Source: Caballeronia terrestris
Lineage (GTDB): Bacteria > Pseudomonadota > Gammaproteobacteria > Burkholderiales > Burkholderiaceae
Direction: 5' to 3'
NCBI RefSeq assembly: GCF_001544515.1
Contig: NZ_FCOL02000008.1
Span: forward strand, 124,001-188,000
DNA length: 64,000 nt
Every line of letters begins with the position of its first letter. Positions within the stretch are counted from its first letter, which is position 1. This document shows, piece by piece, positions 42,201-50,119 of this stretch. Under the pieces are notes generated by a model. That model did no database searches, had not been told where the DNA came from, and was given only the letters and a program-made list of their open reading frames with translations. The translations under genes were made by a program, and so were the position numbers.

Positions 42201-42281
42201 CGCACGAACGACGTGCTCCTGGCCGACGAGCGACGCGAACGATTTCGGCCGCCATTTGCGTGCGAGAACTTGATAGGTCAT
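39261..42281 (-). CDS. dnaX: DNA polymerase III subunit gamma/tau
   Basis: A 1006-residue clamp-loader subunit. The AAA+ core is intact (P-loop GTRGVGKTTLSRIFAKALNC, zinc cysteines in CETGVTSTPCGVCRACRE, Walker B MIDEVHML, sensor 1 LATTDPQKIP), followed by domain III. Residues from about 375 to 790 are a very long Ala/Ser/Pro/Thr-rich linker containing a 33-residue repeat. The C-terminal 200 residues are the tau-specific alpha- and DnaB-binding part. It is much longer than E. coli tau (643 aa). The last residues (MRPE) and the stop codon lie in an intergenic repeat. The SRP RNA gene is just upstream. Confidence 0.95.
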   Translation of the reverse strand: MTYQVLARKWRPKSFASLVGQEHVVRALTHALDGGRLHHAYLFTGTRGVGKTTLSRIFAKALNCETGVTSTPCGVCRACREIDEGRFVDYVEMDAASNRGVDEMAALLERAVYAPVDARFKVYMIDEVHMLTNHAFNAMLKTLEEPPSHVKFILATTDPQKIPVTVLSRCLQFNLKQMPAGHIVSHLEHILGEEQIPFESQALRLLSRAADGSMRDALSLTDQAIAYSANQVTEEAVRGMLGALDQSYLIRLLEALAAGDGEGVLSVADEMALRSLSFSTALQDLAGLLHRIAWAQFAPASVLDEWPEAEDVRRFAEALSAEQVQLFYQIATVGRSELGLAPDEYAGFTMTLLRMLAFEPASGPGGGGGVVVNAPSSGAGVARKAVAGVAVAGSRALASGEGASSAARGVAATVSSTPTPAQPSGAQDSAAMVDAFAQVERTTPSAAGQVEAPRESAHSADAAVNESAARKPPNAATRTELAASESAAISDGAMLMRSNNAASAELATPEGAIPERSDAAAESFPGAPKSQNIAALAGSATPEGAIPERPDAAAQSFPGAPKSQNIAALAGSATPKNAAISQRATTPLNVAASAGARTPESTATRKGSAPRHPNAALHEELAPWDDAATSDGATDISAQTGSGTFEGVAPNPDAAAWAEAPTTESTKSGEAATSARDDHAAPVVERNITATDFDAASGQQSPDVTPSPVAAAAQQAAADSARYTPVAADKPRAATGASAALDVLRSAGMRVSSDRGTRGAPPVPKPVSASPMCAAPAVQVPTPRRAPVAAQPPAAAPSPTVETKRASSAVPPWEDMPPDDYMPASSEDAYFMPPDDNFVPAFDSGPDDLDFNAAPAKATPKSDPRPLPAAVPLDAIGVAGDWPSLAADLPLKGIAYQLAFNSELTACDAASIALSVPVPQYADAAQVAKLKAALAEKLGRALEVNVTVGPARRTAAAVDAAVRAKRQQEAEQEITQDPFVQSLIRDFGASIVQGSIKPLAAGMRPE
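40561..40785 (-). repeat. 99-bp in-frame tandem repeat in the dnaX linker
   Basis: Two nearly identical 99-bp units begin at 40561 and 40660, with a third partial unit from 40759. Each encodes 33 residues containing TPEGAIPER, FPGAPKSQN and IAALAGSA. The few differences are single-base, which points to recent duplication. Confidence 0.88.
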
Positions 42282-42390
42282 GCCGAAATTGTATCAGCAA
42301 CGTCCTATCGCAAAGCAGCCGCAAAGGCGATGCAACCGAGCGCCGGAGCAATGAAAAACGAGGGGGAAAACAGAGGAAAAAGCGGAAGGT

Positions 42391-42486
42391 GACGAGCCCG
42401 ACCCTCGGCACTGGCGGAAAACGGCTGTGGCTGCTTCGTTCCCGACCTGACCAGGTTGACCGCGCCGCCATGCGAGGAGGCCCGTC
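42391..42486 (-). ncRNA. ffs: Signal recognition particle RNA (small bacterial type, 4.5S)
   Basis: Reading the minus strand, the hallmark apical domain is present: GGTCAGGTCG, a GGAA tetraloop (complement at 42439-42442), then CGAAGCAGCC. The flanking arms (GACGGGCC... and ...GGGCTCGTC) pair to close a rod of about 96 nt. The base pair closing the GGAA loop is G-C where E. coli has C-G, a compensated change. Located upstream of dnaX, as in many proteobacteria. The RNA binds Ffh and targets membrane proteins to the Sec translocon. Confidence 0.93.
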
Positions 42487-42493
42487 ACGACGA

Positions 42494-42502
42494 ATTGTAT
42501 CA
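42494..42502 (-). promoter_or_regulatory. Probable ffs promoter (extended -10)
   Basis: TGA-TACAAT on the minus strand (-10 at 42494-42499) ends seven bases before the predicted 5' end of the SRP RNA (42486), the spacing expected for a transcription start. No good -35 was found. Confidence 0.5.
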
Positions 42503-42540
42503 CCGGGCGCAGCACAGCGCGACCCGGAAGCGCCATTCAT

Positions 42541-42807
42541 TGCCGGCGACTAACCTAAATATCCGTAGGAATACGCCTCTTGCGCTTCGTGTTTCCGGCC
42601 TCAGATGGTCCCTATCAGCACCGGGCAACGGATAGCAAAGTAGGCTAAGATGATATTTGAATCACCCGTAAGGCCCGGCCGGCAACGGCTTGGCGCTTTC
42701 GGTAGGCGAGCGGTTTCAGCCGCAGCGCAACGAAGAACTTTTCCTGTTTTGGTGTATCGTGGCGAGCATTCAAACGCGGGCCTCGAATCGATAGAGGTAT
42801 TTAGACA
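42541..42807. other. Spacer between ffs and trxA
   Basis: I see no gene here. The stretch must hold the trxA promoter. A GAGG about ten bases before the trxA ATG is the likely ribosome site. No riboswitch or obvious operator was recognised. Confidence 0.5.
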
Positions 42808-43134
42808 ATGAGCGAATCAATCAAGCATATCAGCGACGCATCGTTCGAACAGGACGTCGTCAAGTCGGATAAACCAGTCCTGCTCGATTTCTGGGCGGAA
42901 TGGTGCGGTCCGTGCAAGATGATTGCCCCGATCCTCGACGAAGTCGCGAAGGATTACGGCGATCGCCTGCAAATCGCGAAGATCAATGTCGACGAGCATC
43001 AGTCGACGCCGGTCAAGTTCGGCGTGCGCGGCATCCCCACGCTGATCCTGTTCAAGAACGGCGCTGTCGCCGCGCAGAAGGTCGGTGCATTGTCGAAGTC
43101 GCAGCTCACCGCGTTCCTCGATAGCAACCTGTAA
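42808..43134 (+). CDS. trxA: Thioredoxin 1
   Basis: A 108-residue thiol-disulfide oxidoreductase with the active site W32-C33-G-P-C36 in [14 protein letters not shown] and the conserved cis-proline in GIPTL. Single-domain and cytoplasmic; it reduces ribonucleotide reductase, Msr and others. Followed by a long-stem terminator, then rho, the conserved trxA-rho order. Confidence 0.97.
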   Translation: MSESIKHISDASFEQDVVKSDKPVLLDFWAEWCGPCKMIAPILDEVAKDYGDRLQIAKINVDEHQSTPVKFGVRGIPTLILFKNGAVAAQKVGALSKSQLTAFLDSNL

Positions 43135-43146
43135 CACGTCATACCC

Positions 43147-43181
43147 AAGAGAAGAGCGCTGCAAAGGCGCTCTTCTCTTTA
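43147..43181 (+). terminator. Terminator of trxA
   Basis: A 13-bp perfect stem (AAGAGAAGAGCGC, 43147-43159, with its complement at 43167-43179) and a seven-base loop, followed by a short T-run (TTTAT). Confidence 0.75.
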
Positions 43182-43300
43182 TATGCGGGCCAAACGTGCA
43201 CCCGATGTGCACCAGCGTGCACGAGCCAATGTTGTGAAGCGACAACATGCGCGCAAAACCCGCGTCGCAGCGCCACCCGGGCCTTGTCCGGCGTGTGCTA

Positions 43301-43309
43301 TGCTAGAAT
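43301..43309 (+). promoter_or_regulatory. Possible rho promoter (extended -10)
   Basis: TGC-TAGAAT (-10 at 43304-43309) lies about 95 bp before the rho start. The nearest -35-like hexamer, TTGTCC, is only 14 bp upstream, so the call rests on the extended -10. It would leave a leader of about 90 nt, in keeping with autoregulated rho leaders in other bacteria. Confidence 0.35.
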
Positions 43310-43404
43310 CACAAGACTTCAAGAAGTACAAGTCCTAGAGCGGTTCCGCTCACCTCTTCTCCCAAATCTTTCAGTCGCACCTCTCTCCCTGGCGGGAAAT
43401 CCGT

Positions 43405-44670
43405 ATGCATTTATCCGAGCTCAAGTCTCAGCACGTGTCAGCACTGATCGAAATGGCCAATGGCCTTGAGATCGAAAACGCAAACCGCCTGCGCAAGCAG
43501 GAATTGATGTTTGCGATTCTCAAGAAGCGCGCCAAGACGGGCGACACGATTTTCGGCGACGGCACGCTAGAAGTCCTTCCCGACGGCTTCGGCTTCCTGC
43601 GCTCGCCCGAGACCTCGTATCTCGCGAGCACGGACGACATCTATATCAGCCCCTCGCAGATTCGCCGTTTCAATCTGCATACCGGCGACACCATCGAAGG
43701 CGAAGTGCGCACGCCAAAAGACGGCGAACGCTATTTCGCGCTGGTCAAGGTCGACAAGGTCAACGGGCAGCCGCCCGAGGCCTCGAAGCACAAGATCATG
43801 TTCGAGAACCTGACGCCGCTGCATCCGAACAAGCCGCTGCCGCTCGAACGCGAAATGCGCGGCGAGGAAAACGTCACCGGCCGGATCATCGACATGATCT
43901 CGCCGATCGGCAAAGGCCAGCGCGGTCTGCTCGTCGCGTCGCCGAAGTCGGGCAAGACGGTGATGCTCCAGCACATCGCGCATGCCATCAAGTCGAACCA
44001 TCCGGACATCGTGCTCTTCGTGTTGCTCATCGACGAGCGGCCGGAAGAAGTGACGGAAATGCAGCGTTCGGTCGCCGGCGAAGTGATCGCCTCGACCTTC
44101 GACGAACCCGCCGCGCGCCACGTGCAAGTCGCGGAAATGGTGATCGAGAAGGCGAAGCGTCTCGTCGAAATGAAGCACGACGTCGTGATTCTGCTCGACT
44201 CCATCACGCGTCTCGCGCGCGCCTACAACACGGTCGTGCCGGCGTCGGGCAAGGTGCTGACGGGCGGTGTCGATGCGAACGCGCTGCAACGTCCGAAGCG
44301 GTTCTTCGGCGCTGCCCGCAATATCGAGGAAGGTGGTTCGCTCACCATCATCGGTACGGCGCTGATCGAAACCGGCAGCCGCATGGACGACGTGATCTAC
44401 GAAGAGTTCAAGGGCACCGGCAACATGGAAGTGCACCTGGAGCGGCGTCTGGCTGAAAAGCGCGTCTATCCGTCGATCAACCTGAACAAGTCGGGCACGC
44501 GCCGCGAAGAGTTGCTGATCAAGCCGGATCTGCTGCAAAAGGTCTGGGTGCTGCGCAAGTTCATCCACGACATGGACGAAGTCGAAGCGATGGAATTCCT
44601 GCTCGACAAGATCCGCCAGACGAAAAGCAATTCCGAGTTCTTCGACCTGATGCGCCGTGGCGGAGGCTGA
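43405..44670 (+). CDS. rho: Transcription termination factor Rho
   Basis: A 421-residue hexameric RNA-dependent ATPase. The N-terminal Rho domain starts [18 protein letters not shown], the RNA-binding CSD contains [16 protein letters not shown], and the P-loop is SPKSGKTVM. The Q- and R-loop regions ([33 protein letters not shown]) and the Walker B area are intact. Length is nearly that of E. coli Rho (419). Single gene between trxA and the MerR operon; ends at a strong terminator. Confidence 0.97.
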   Translation: MHLSELKSQHVSALIEMANGLEIENANRLRKQELMFAILKKRAKTGDTIFGDGTLEVLPDGFGFLRSPETSYLASTDDIYISPSQIRRFNLHTGDTIEGEVRTPKDGERYFALVKVDKVNGQPPEASKHKIMFENLTPLHPNKPLPLEREMRGEENVTGRIIDMISPIGKGQRGLLVASPKSGKTVMLQHIAHAIKSNHPDIVLFVLLIDERPEEVTEMQRSVAGEVIASTFDEPAARHVQVAEMVIEKAKRLVEMKHDVVILLDSITRLARAYNTVVPASGKVLTGGVDANALQRPKRFFGAARNIEEGGSLTIIGTALIETGSRMDDVIYEEFKGTGNMEVHLERRLAEKRVYPSINLNKSGTRREELLIKPDLLQKVWVLRKFIHDMDEVEAMEFLLDKIRQTKSNSEFFDLMRRGGG

Positions 44671-44698
44671 TTCTTCCTCTCGCACCCCGTCTGCACCG

Positions 44699-44723
44699 AA
44701 ACCGCCTCCGGGCGGTTTTTTTT
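44699..44723 (+). terminator. Terminator of rho
   Basis: Stem AAACCGCC (44699-44706) with GGCGGTTT (44711-44718), TCCG loop, followed by a run of T to 44723. Confidence 0.9.
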
Positions 44724-44746
44724 CGTCCATCGCATGCGTTGGTGAC

Positions 44747-44780
44747 AACCTGTACGTGAACGTACAGGTTGAACTATAAT
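44747..44780 (+). promoter_or_regulatory. MerR-type operator/promoter with leaderless start
   Basis: A perfect inverted repeat AACCTGTACG-TGAA-CGTACAGGTT (44747-44770) lies directly before a consensus -10 TATAAT (44775-44780). The MerR gene ATG begins at 44788, seven bases after the -10, so transcription should start at or next to the ATG. A palindrome just upstream of the -10 is the usual place for MerR-family regulators to bind their own promoter. Confidence 0.75.
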
Positions 44781-44787
44781 TCGCCGC

Positions 44788-45297
44788 ATGGCCGACGAAT
44801 CGACTCCACTTCTGACCGTCCGCGACGCCGCCGAGCGTCTCGGCGTCACGCCGCGCACGCTGAAGTATTACGAGGAACGCGGCCTCGTTATGCCGAGCCG
44901 CAGCGTCGGCCGCTATCGTCTGTACGATGAAAGCGATCTCGAGCGATTCGGGCGAATCCTGCGTTTGCGATCGCTGGGGTTTTCGCTGCACGGCATCGTC
45001 GAGATGCTGAAGCGGCCGCTCGAATCGACTGAAACCGGGCGCAGGCGCTACTCCGACGAATCGCTCGACGAAATCCGCAGCGGCCTGCAGCAGCAACTCG
45101 ACGCGCTCGATACGCGCATCGAAGCGGTGCGCCGCGAGTTGAAGGAAGCGCAGACGGTACGCGCGGAATTGCGGCGCGACCTGGATTACGTCGAAGGGCG
45201 CCTCGCCGGCCAGCCCGCCGACGAATTGCTGGAACAGCGCAAGAAAGCGGTCACAGCGGCAAAAAAAGCGGCGAAGGCAAAGCCCGAAGGCGCATGA
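44788..45297 (+). CDS. MerR-family transcriptional regulator
   Basis: A 169-residue regulator. The N-terminal winged HTH (LLTVRDAAERLGVTPRTLKYYEERGLVMPSR) is followed by a dimerisation coiled-coil (about 90-145) and a Lys/Ala-rich tail. It contains no cysteine at all, so it is not a classical Hg/Cu/Zn-type sensor; a small-molecule or drug ligand is more likely. It overlaps the downstream MFS gene in an ATGA (4 nt), so the two are translationally coupled. Autoregulation through the palindrome just upstream is likely. Confidence 0.88.
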   Translation: MADESTPLLTVRDAAERLGVTPRTLKYYEERGLVMPSRSVGRYRLYDESDLERFGRILRLRSLGFSLHGIVEMLKRPLESTETGRRRYSDESLDEIRSGLQQQLDALDTRIEAVRRELKEAQTVRAELRRDLDYVEGRLAGQPADELLEQRKKAVTAAKKAAKAKPEGA

Positions 45298-46835
45298 ATT
45301 CGCCCGCCCTCACCGCCGGACGCCTGCGCGCCGACTTCTTCCCGTGGGTGCTCGCCCTCGCGACCGGCCTCGACTACTTCGACAACGCCATCTTCTCCTT
45401 CTTCGCGAGCTATATCGCGGGCGGCGTGAACGCGTCGCCGGACGAGCTCGTGTGGTCGTCGAGCGCTTATGCCGTCGCGGCCGTGCTCGGCATTCTCCAG
45501 CAGCAATGGTGGGTCGAACGGCTCGGCCACCGACGCTATATCGCCGGCTGCCTGCTGCTCTACGCGGCGGGCGCGGCGATGTCGGCGTTGAGCGACTCGT
45601 CGCTGCAACTGATGTTCGCGCGCGGCTTCCAGGGCTATTTCATCGGTCCGATGATGGGCGCCTGCCGCATCCTGATTCAGATCAGCCTGGCGCCCCAGCA
45701 GCGCGCGAGCGCCCTGCGCGCGTTCCTCGGCATGATCATCCTGAGCAGCGCGCTCGCCCCGCTCGCCGGCGGCTGGCTGATTTCACACTTCGACTGGCGC
45801 GCGATCTTCTTCTGCACCGCGCCAGTCGGCGCCGCGTTCGCGGTGTTCGCGTTCCTCGTCCTGCCCGATTCCGGCAACGTGCAACCCGAGGCGCGCGGAG
45901 AATCGCATTTCTGGCCGTATCTGCTGTTCGCGTTCGCGCAGGGCGCGCTGCAAATCGTGATGCAGCAGGTCCGTTTCCAGCTTTTCAGCACCTCGCCGAT
46001 GCTAATCCTGCTGACGGTGGCCGGCATCGGCGCCCTCGCCTGGTTCATCTGGCACCAGTGGCATCATCCGTCGCCGCTCGTGCGGCTGCACGCGCTGCGC
46101 GAGCGCACGTTCCAGGTCGGCCTCCTGCTCTATATGTTCTATTACTACGAGTCGACGGGCTTCAGCTACCTGATCTCGCGCTTTCTCGAACAAGGGCTGA
46201 GCTATCCGGTGGAGAACGCGGGACGGCTCGTCGGCGTGACGTCGCTGATCTCGGGAACCGCGCTATTCGCCTATTTTCGCTATGCGCAACTCTTGCCGCG
46301 CAAGAAATGGATCATCGTGCCGGGGTTCGCGATCGCGGCGCTCGTCGCATGGATGATGACGCGCATGTCGCCCGCGGTCGACCAGGCGGCGCTGATCCTG
46401 CCGATGCTGCTGCGCGGCCTGCTGCTGCTCTTCATCGTGCTGCCGGTCGCGAACCTGACGTTTCGCATATTCGCGATCGAGGAGTTCGCGCACGGCTATC
46501 GGCTGAAAAACATCGTGCGGCAACTGACGATCTCGTTCGCGACCGCTTCGGTGATCATCGTCGAGCAGCATCGGCAGGCGGTGCACCAGACGCGCCTCGT
46601 CGAGTGGACAAATCCGTACAATCCGGTGTTTCAGCAGACGCTGGCCGCGCTGTCGGACGGTTTCGCCGCCGCCGGCCGCAGCGCCGCCGAGGCGCATTCG
46701 CTCGCGCTCGTCAGCGTGAGCCGGATGGTCGCGCAGCAGGCGAACTTCCTGGCGTCACTGGACGGCTTCTACTTCCTGATGGGCGTCGCGCTCGTCGGCG
46801 GCATTTTCGCGTGCTGGCAAAAACAGATCGACTGA
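45294..46835 (+). CDS. MFS transporter, DHA2/EmrB-like
   Basis: A 513-residue membrane protein with about fourteen hydrophobic helices and the motif-C-like segment LGMIILSSALAPLAGGWLISHFDWRAIFF of drug:H+ antiporters with 14 spans. It is probably an efflux pump under control of the overlapping MerR gene; the substrate is unknown. No membrane-fusion (EmrA) partner is adjacent. The mtfA gene starts 3 bp after its stop, suggesting a merR-MFS-mtfA transcript. Confidence 0.85.
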   Translation: MNSPALTAGRLRADFFPWVLALATGLDYFDNAIFSFFASYIAGGVNASPDELVWSSSAYAVAAVLGILQQQWWVERLGHRRYIAGCLLLYAAGAAMSALSDSSLQLMFARGFQGYFIGPMMGACRILIQISLAPQQRASALRAFLGMIILSSALAPLAGGWLISHFDWRAIFFCTAPVGAAFAVFAFLVLPDSGNVQPEARGESHFWPYLLFAFAQGALQIVMQQVRFQLFSTSPMLILLTVAGIGALAWFIWHQWHHPSPLVRLHALRERTFQVGLLLYMFYYYESTGFSYLISRFLEQGLSYPVENAGRLVGVTSLISGTALFAYFRYAQLLPRKKWIIVPGFAIAALVAWMMTRMSPAVDQAALILPMLLRGLLLLFIVLPVANLTFRIFAIEEFAHGYRLKNIVRQLTISFATASVIIVEQHRQAVHQTRLVEWTNPYNPVFQQTLAALSDGFAAAGRSAAEAHSLALVSVSRMVAQQANFLASLDGFYFLMGVALVGGIFACWQKQID

Positions 46836-46838
46836 CCG

Positions 46839-47675
46839 ATGCCCAATCTCTTCTCCCGCTGGTTCGGCGCGCAACGCCGCGAGCGCACGCTGCGCAAATA
46901 CGCAATCGACGACGCCGTCTGGCAAAGCACGCTCGACGCGCTGCCGTTCTTCGGCCATCTCGATGCCGCCGAACTCGCCCGTCTGCGCGAAGACGCGAGC
47001 CTTTTCATCGCGCAGAAGGAGTTTTCGACCGCCCACGAACTGGAACTCACCGACGCGATGATCGTCTCGATTGCCGCGCAGGCTTGTCTGCCGGTGCTGA
47101 ACCTGAGTCTAGACCTGTTTCGGGGGTGGGTCGGCGTGATCGTCTATCCGGGGGAATTCGTGATCCGGAAGACGGTGGAGGACGAGGACGGCGTCGTCCA
47201 CGAGGTGGAGCAGGACGCGAGCGGCGAGGCGTGGGAAGGCGGGCCGGTCGTGCTGTCGTGGGAAGACGCGCAGAAGACCGACGGCGCGGAGGCGTACAAC
47301 GTCGTGATCCACGAGTTCGCGCACAAGATCGACATGGTGAACGGCGAAGCCGACGGCCATCCGCCGCTCTTCCGACGCTGGCACGCGCCGCTCGACGCGC
47401 AGGCGTGGTCCGACGTCTTCGATCACGCCTACGACCACTTCTGCGCGCAGGTCGACTCGGTGCCGGCGCGCCGCTGGAGCCGTTTCGAGCGCGATTCGCT
47501 GATCGATCCTTACGCGGCGGACCATCCGTCGGAGTTTTTCGCGGTGTGCAGCGAGGCGCTCTTCGTCACGCCGCATGCGTTCGAGGCGGCGTATCCGGAG
47601 TTGTATCGCCTTCTCGCGCGCTATTACCGGCAGGACCCGGCGGGCGTGGGCGCGCTAAAGGCGGTTTCGCCCTGA
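46839..47675 (+). CDS. mtfA: MtfA-type zinc metallopeptidase
   Basis: A 278-residue cytoplasmic M90-family peptidase with the zinc motif H158-EFA-H162 (VVIHEFAHKIDMVNG) and a downstream EFFAVCSEALFV segment that gives the third ligand. In E. coli MtfA binds the glucose repressor Mlc and influences ptsG; whether this holds in Burkholderiaceae is unknown. Three bases after the MFS gene, so cotranscription is likely. The start ATG at 46839 gives the normal family length. Confidence 0.88.
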   Translation: MPNLFSRWFGAQRRERTLRKYAIDDAVWQSTLDALPFFGHLDAAELARLREDASLFIAQKEFSTAHELELTDAMIVSIAAQACLPVLNLSLDLFRGWVGVIVYPGEFVIRKTVEDEDGVVHEVEQDASGEAWEGGPVVLSWEDAQKTDGAEAYNVVIHEFAHKIDMVNGEADGHPPLFRRWHAPLDAQAWSDVFDHAYDHFCAQVDSVPARRWSRFERDSLIDPYAADHPSEFFAVCSEALFVTPHAFEAAYPELYRLLARYYRQDPAGVGALKAVSP

Positions 47676-47692
47676 GAAAGCGCCTTGAAAAC

Positions 47693-47721
47693 CTGCCAAA
47701 CGACTGATTTTCTGGCATAAT
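47693..47721 (+). promoter_or_regulatory. Probable promoter of the L31 gene
   Basis: -35 CTGCCA (47693-47698) and an extended -10 TGG-CATAAT (-10 at 47716-47721), 17 bp apart. It predicts a leader of about 100 nt before the ribosomal protein start, with a small CTTCC/GGAAG hairpin inside. Confidence 0.45.
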
Positions 47722-47827
47722 CGCCGTTTTTCGACCTCAGGCAAGTGACTCGCGCTTGAAAGGCCAGCTTCCGAATAGTTTGGAAGCCCCGAGCGGGTTG
47801 GCTACCGTCAGATACCCAGGAAAGACC

Positions 47828-48082
47828 ATGAAAGAAGGCATTCACCCGAATTACCGCGAAGTCCTGTTCATCGACATGTCGAACGACTTCAAGTTCGTGA
47901 CGCGTTCCACCATCAACACGCGCGAAACCGCCGAGTTCGAAGGCAAGACCTACCCGCTCGCGAAGATCGAAGTGTCGTCGGAATCGCATCCGTTCTACAC
48001 CGGCCAGCAAAAGATCATGGACACGGCCGGCCGCGTCGAGAAGTTCAACAAGAAGTTCGCAGCGTTTTCGTCGAAGAAGTAA
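47828..48082 (+). CDS. rpmE2: 50S ribosomal protein L31, type B (zinc-free)
   Basis: An 84-residue L31 with the family opening [23 protein letters not shown] and end FNKKFAAF. It lacks the CxxC zinc-binding cysteines of type A L31, so it is the zinc-independent C-minus paralogue. The ATG at 47828 follows AGGAAAG; an in-frame ATG 24 codons upstream lies within the leader and is not family-like. Ends at a strong terminator. No Zur box was recognised. Confidence 0.93.
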   Translation: MKEGIHPNYREVLFIDMSNDFKFVTRSTINTRETAEFEGKTYPLAKIEVSSESHPFYTGQQKIMDTAGRVEKFNKKFAAFSSKK

Positions 48083-48135
48083 GACGGCAAACGTCTGAAG
48101 CATCTTAGATATCGGAGCCAGTCGCCGATATCCGC

Positions 48136-48165
48136 AAAAAAGGGCAGCGTAAGCTGCCCTTTTTT
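48136..48165 (+). terminator. Terminator of the L31 gene
   Basis: A 13-bp stem AAAAAAGGGCAGC / GCTGCCCTTTTTT with GTAA loop, ending in T6; a textbook intrinsic terminator. Confidence 0.92.
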
Positions 48166-48357
48166 GTTGCTTGGCGGTGCAAGGCACGTCACAGGTTGTT
48201 GCCGCTCGTTACATCGGTTGCGCCCTGGCTCTGACGTGCCGCGCGGCGCGCGTCTACAATGCCGCATGTTTTTATGTTCGCGCGCAGCCTGGACATCGCG
48301 CGACAGCGGCGACACCCGAAAGCCCGCCAGCCTCTCCATCCTCTCTCACCTTTTCGC

Positions 48358-50115
48358 ATGCGATCTGTCGTCCGCCTGACCGCCTCCGCTACCAGCGCCC
48401 TGCCGCGCTGGCTGTTGCTCGCCATCTGTATCGTCTATGCGTCGTTTGGTCTCTTCGGCCGCGATCCGTGGAAGAACGAGGACGCGGCGGGCTTCGGCGT
48501 GATGTGGACGATGGCGAACGGCGACGCCAAGGACTGGCTGCTGCCGAATCTCGTCGGCAAGGCGCTGACCGGCGACGGCCCGCTGATGTACTGGCTCGGC
48601 GCGCTGTCGATCCGCGTGCTGAGCCCGTGGGTCGATGCGAGCAATGCGTCGCGTGTCGTGACGGGCCTGCTCTTCTGTCTCGCCTGCGCATTCGTCTGGT
48701 ACACGGCCTACCTGCTCGGCCGTCGCGACGAAGCGCAGCCGTTCAAGTACGCGTTCGGCGGCGAGCCGGAACCGCGCGACTATGGCCGCACGCTCGCCGA
48801 CGGCGCGCTCCTGATCCTGCTCGCGTGCTTCGGGCTCGCCGAGCGCGGCCACGAAACGTCGCCGCTGCTCGCGCAGTTCACCGGCAGTGCAATGCTCGTC
48901 TACGGCCTCGTGCGCAGCATCGACAAACCCGTGCAGGGCGCGCTGATCTGGGGCGCGGCGATCGGCGTGGTGGGCTTGTCGAGCAGCCCGGTGCTCGTCT
49001 TCGCGCTCCTCATCTGCACGCTCGCGATGACGATCATCGTGCGTCAGGTGCGGCCGTTGCCGCTCGTGATCATGGGGCTGCCGGTCGCGATCGTGCTGAT
49101 CGGCGCATGGGTGCTGGCAACCCTGCACTATTACCCCGACGACGGCGAATGGTGGCTGCGCCAGTGGTGGCGCAACAGTTTTCACACGTTCACCGGGCCG
49201 CCGACCGAAGTGCTCGGCTACGCGATGAAGAACCTGCCGCTCTTCACGTGGCCCGCGTGGCCGCTCGCGATCTGGACGTTCATCAGCTGGAGCGGCCAGC
49301 GTCGCTCGCCGCACGTGGCCGTGCCGCTTTCGGTGATCGGACCGCTGCTCGTGCTGGTCGTTTTGCAGAGCCGCGAGACGAACCGGCTCTTCATGCTCCT
49401 GCTGCCGCCGCTTTCAGTGCTCGCGACCTTCGCCCTGCCGACGCTGAAGCGCGGCGCGATCAATGCCATCGACTGGTTCGCGATGTTGAGCTTCACGATC
49501 CTCGGCACGTTCGTGTGGCTCGTCTGGACAGCCGGCATGATCGGCTGGCCGGCGCCGCTCGCGCGCAACCTCGCGCGCCTCGCGCCCGGCTTCGCGCCGG
49601 AGTTCAAGATCCTGTCGTTCGTGTGCGCGGTGGCGGTCACGGTCTGCTGGTTCCTGCTTGCGCGCTGGCGTCTCGCGCGCCATCCGAAAGTGCTCTGGCG
49701 CAGCGTCGTGCTTTCGAGCGCCGGAACCACGCTGATGTGGGTGCTGCTAATGACGCTGTGGCTGCCGGTCGTGAACTACAGCCGCACGTATCGCGACGTC
49801 GCCGAGCGCATCGCCGATCATCTTCCGCCCGACTACACCTGCATCTCGCCGGTGCGTCTCGGCGATGCGCAGATCGCGACCTTCGCCTATTTCGGCGGCA
49901 TGCACTTCGCGTTCGATGAAGACTGCGACGTGATTCTGCGCCAGGATCGCAGCGATTTCGGCGAGCCGTCGTCGATGTCGGCGTTCGAGTGGAAGCTCGT
50001 CTGGGAAGGCCGGCGCGTCGCCGACCGCGACGAGCGTTTCCGCCTCTACGTGCGTATCGAACGTCCGACGCCGCCCGTCAAGCGGCCGCGTCCGAAGACG
50101 CTGCGCCGGCCTTGA
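48358..50115 (+). CDS. Glycosyltransferase family 39 (ArnT/PMT-like) membrane protein
   Basis: A 585-residue integral membrane protein. The N-terminal helix precedes GRDPWKNEDAAGFGVMWTMANGD, the periplasmic loop carrying the acidic catalytic residues of GT39/GT83 lipid-dependent transferases. About ten to twelve helices and a C-terminal soluble tail follow. Such enzymes move a sugar from polyprenyl phosphate to lipid A or proteins; donor and acceptor are not predictable here. The start is placed at the ATG at 48358. The MATE gene begins 4 bp after its stop. Confidence 0.8.
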   Translation: MRSVVRLTASATSALPRWLLLAICIVYASFGLFGRDPWKNEDAAGFGVMWTMANGDAKDWLLPNLVGKALTGDGPLMYWLGALSIRVLSPWVDASNASRVVTGLLFCLACAFVWYTAYLLGRRDEAQPFKYAFGGEPEPRDYGRTLADGALLILLACFGLAERGHETSPLLAQFTGSAMLVYGLVRSIDKPVQGALIWGAAIGVVGLSSSPVLVFALLICTLAMTIIVRQVRPLPLVIMGLPVAIVLIGAWVLATLHYYPDDGEWWLRQWWRNSFHTFTGPPTEVLGYAMKNLPLFTWPAWPLAIWTFISWSGQRRSPHVAVPLSVIGPLLVLVVLQSRETNRLFMLLLPPLSVLATFALPTLKRGAINAIDWFAMLSFTILGTFVWLVWTAGMIGWPAPLARNLARLAPGFAPEFKILSFVCAVAVTVCWFLLARWRLARHPKVLWRSVVLSSAGTTLMWVLLMTLWLPVVNYSRTYRDVAERIADHLPPDYTCISPVRLGDAQIATFAYFGGMHFAFDEDCDVILRQDRSDFGEPSSMSAFEWKLVWEGRRVADRDERFRLYVRIERPTPPVKRPRPKTLRRP

Positions 50116-50119
50116 ATCG

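Noticed and set aside
39261..42281. Programmed frameshift in dnaX to make gamma, as in E. coli
   Set aside because: I found no A-rich slippery heptamer with a following hairpin at the expected place; one long frame encodes full tau.
45344..47707. 787-codon plus-strand frame overlapping the MFS and mtfA genes
   Set aside because: It runs in another frame of two genes with clear families; Arg/Ala-rich shadow.
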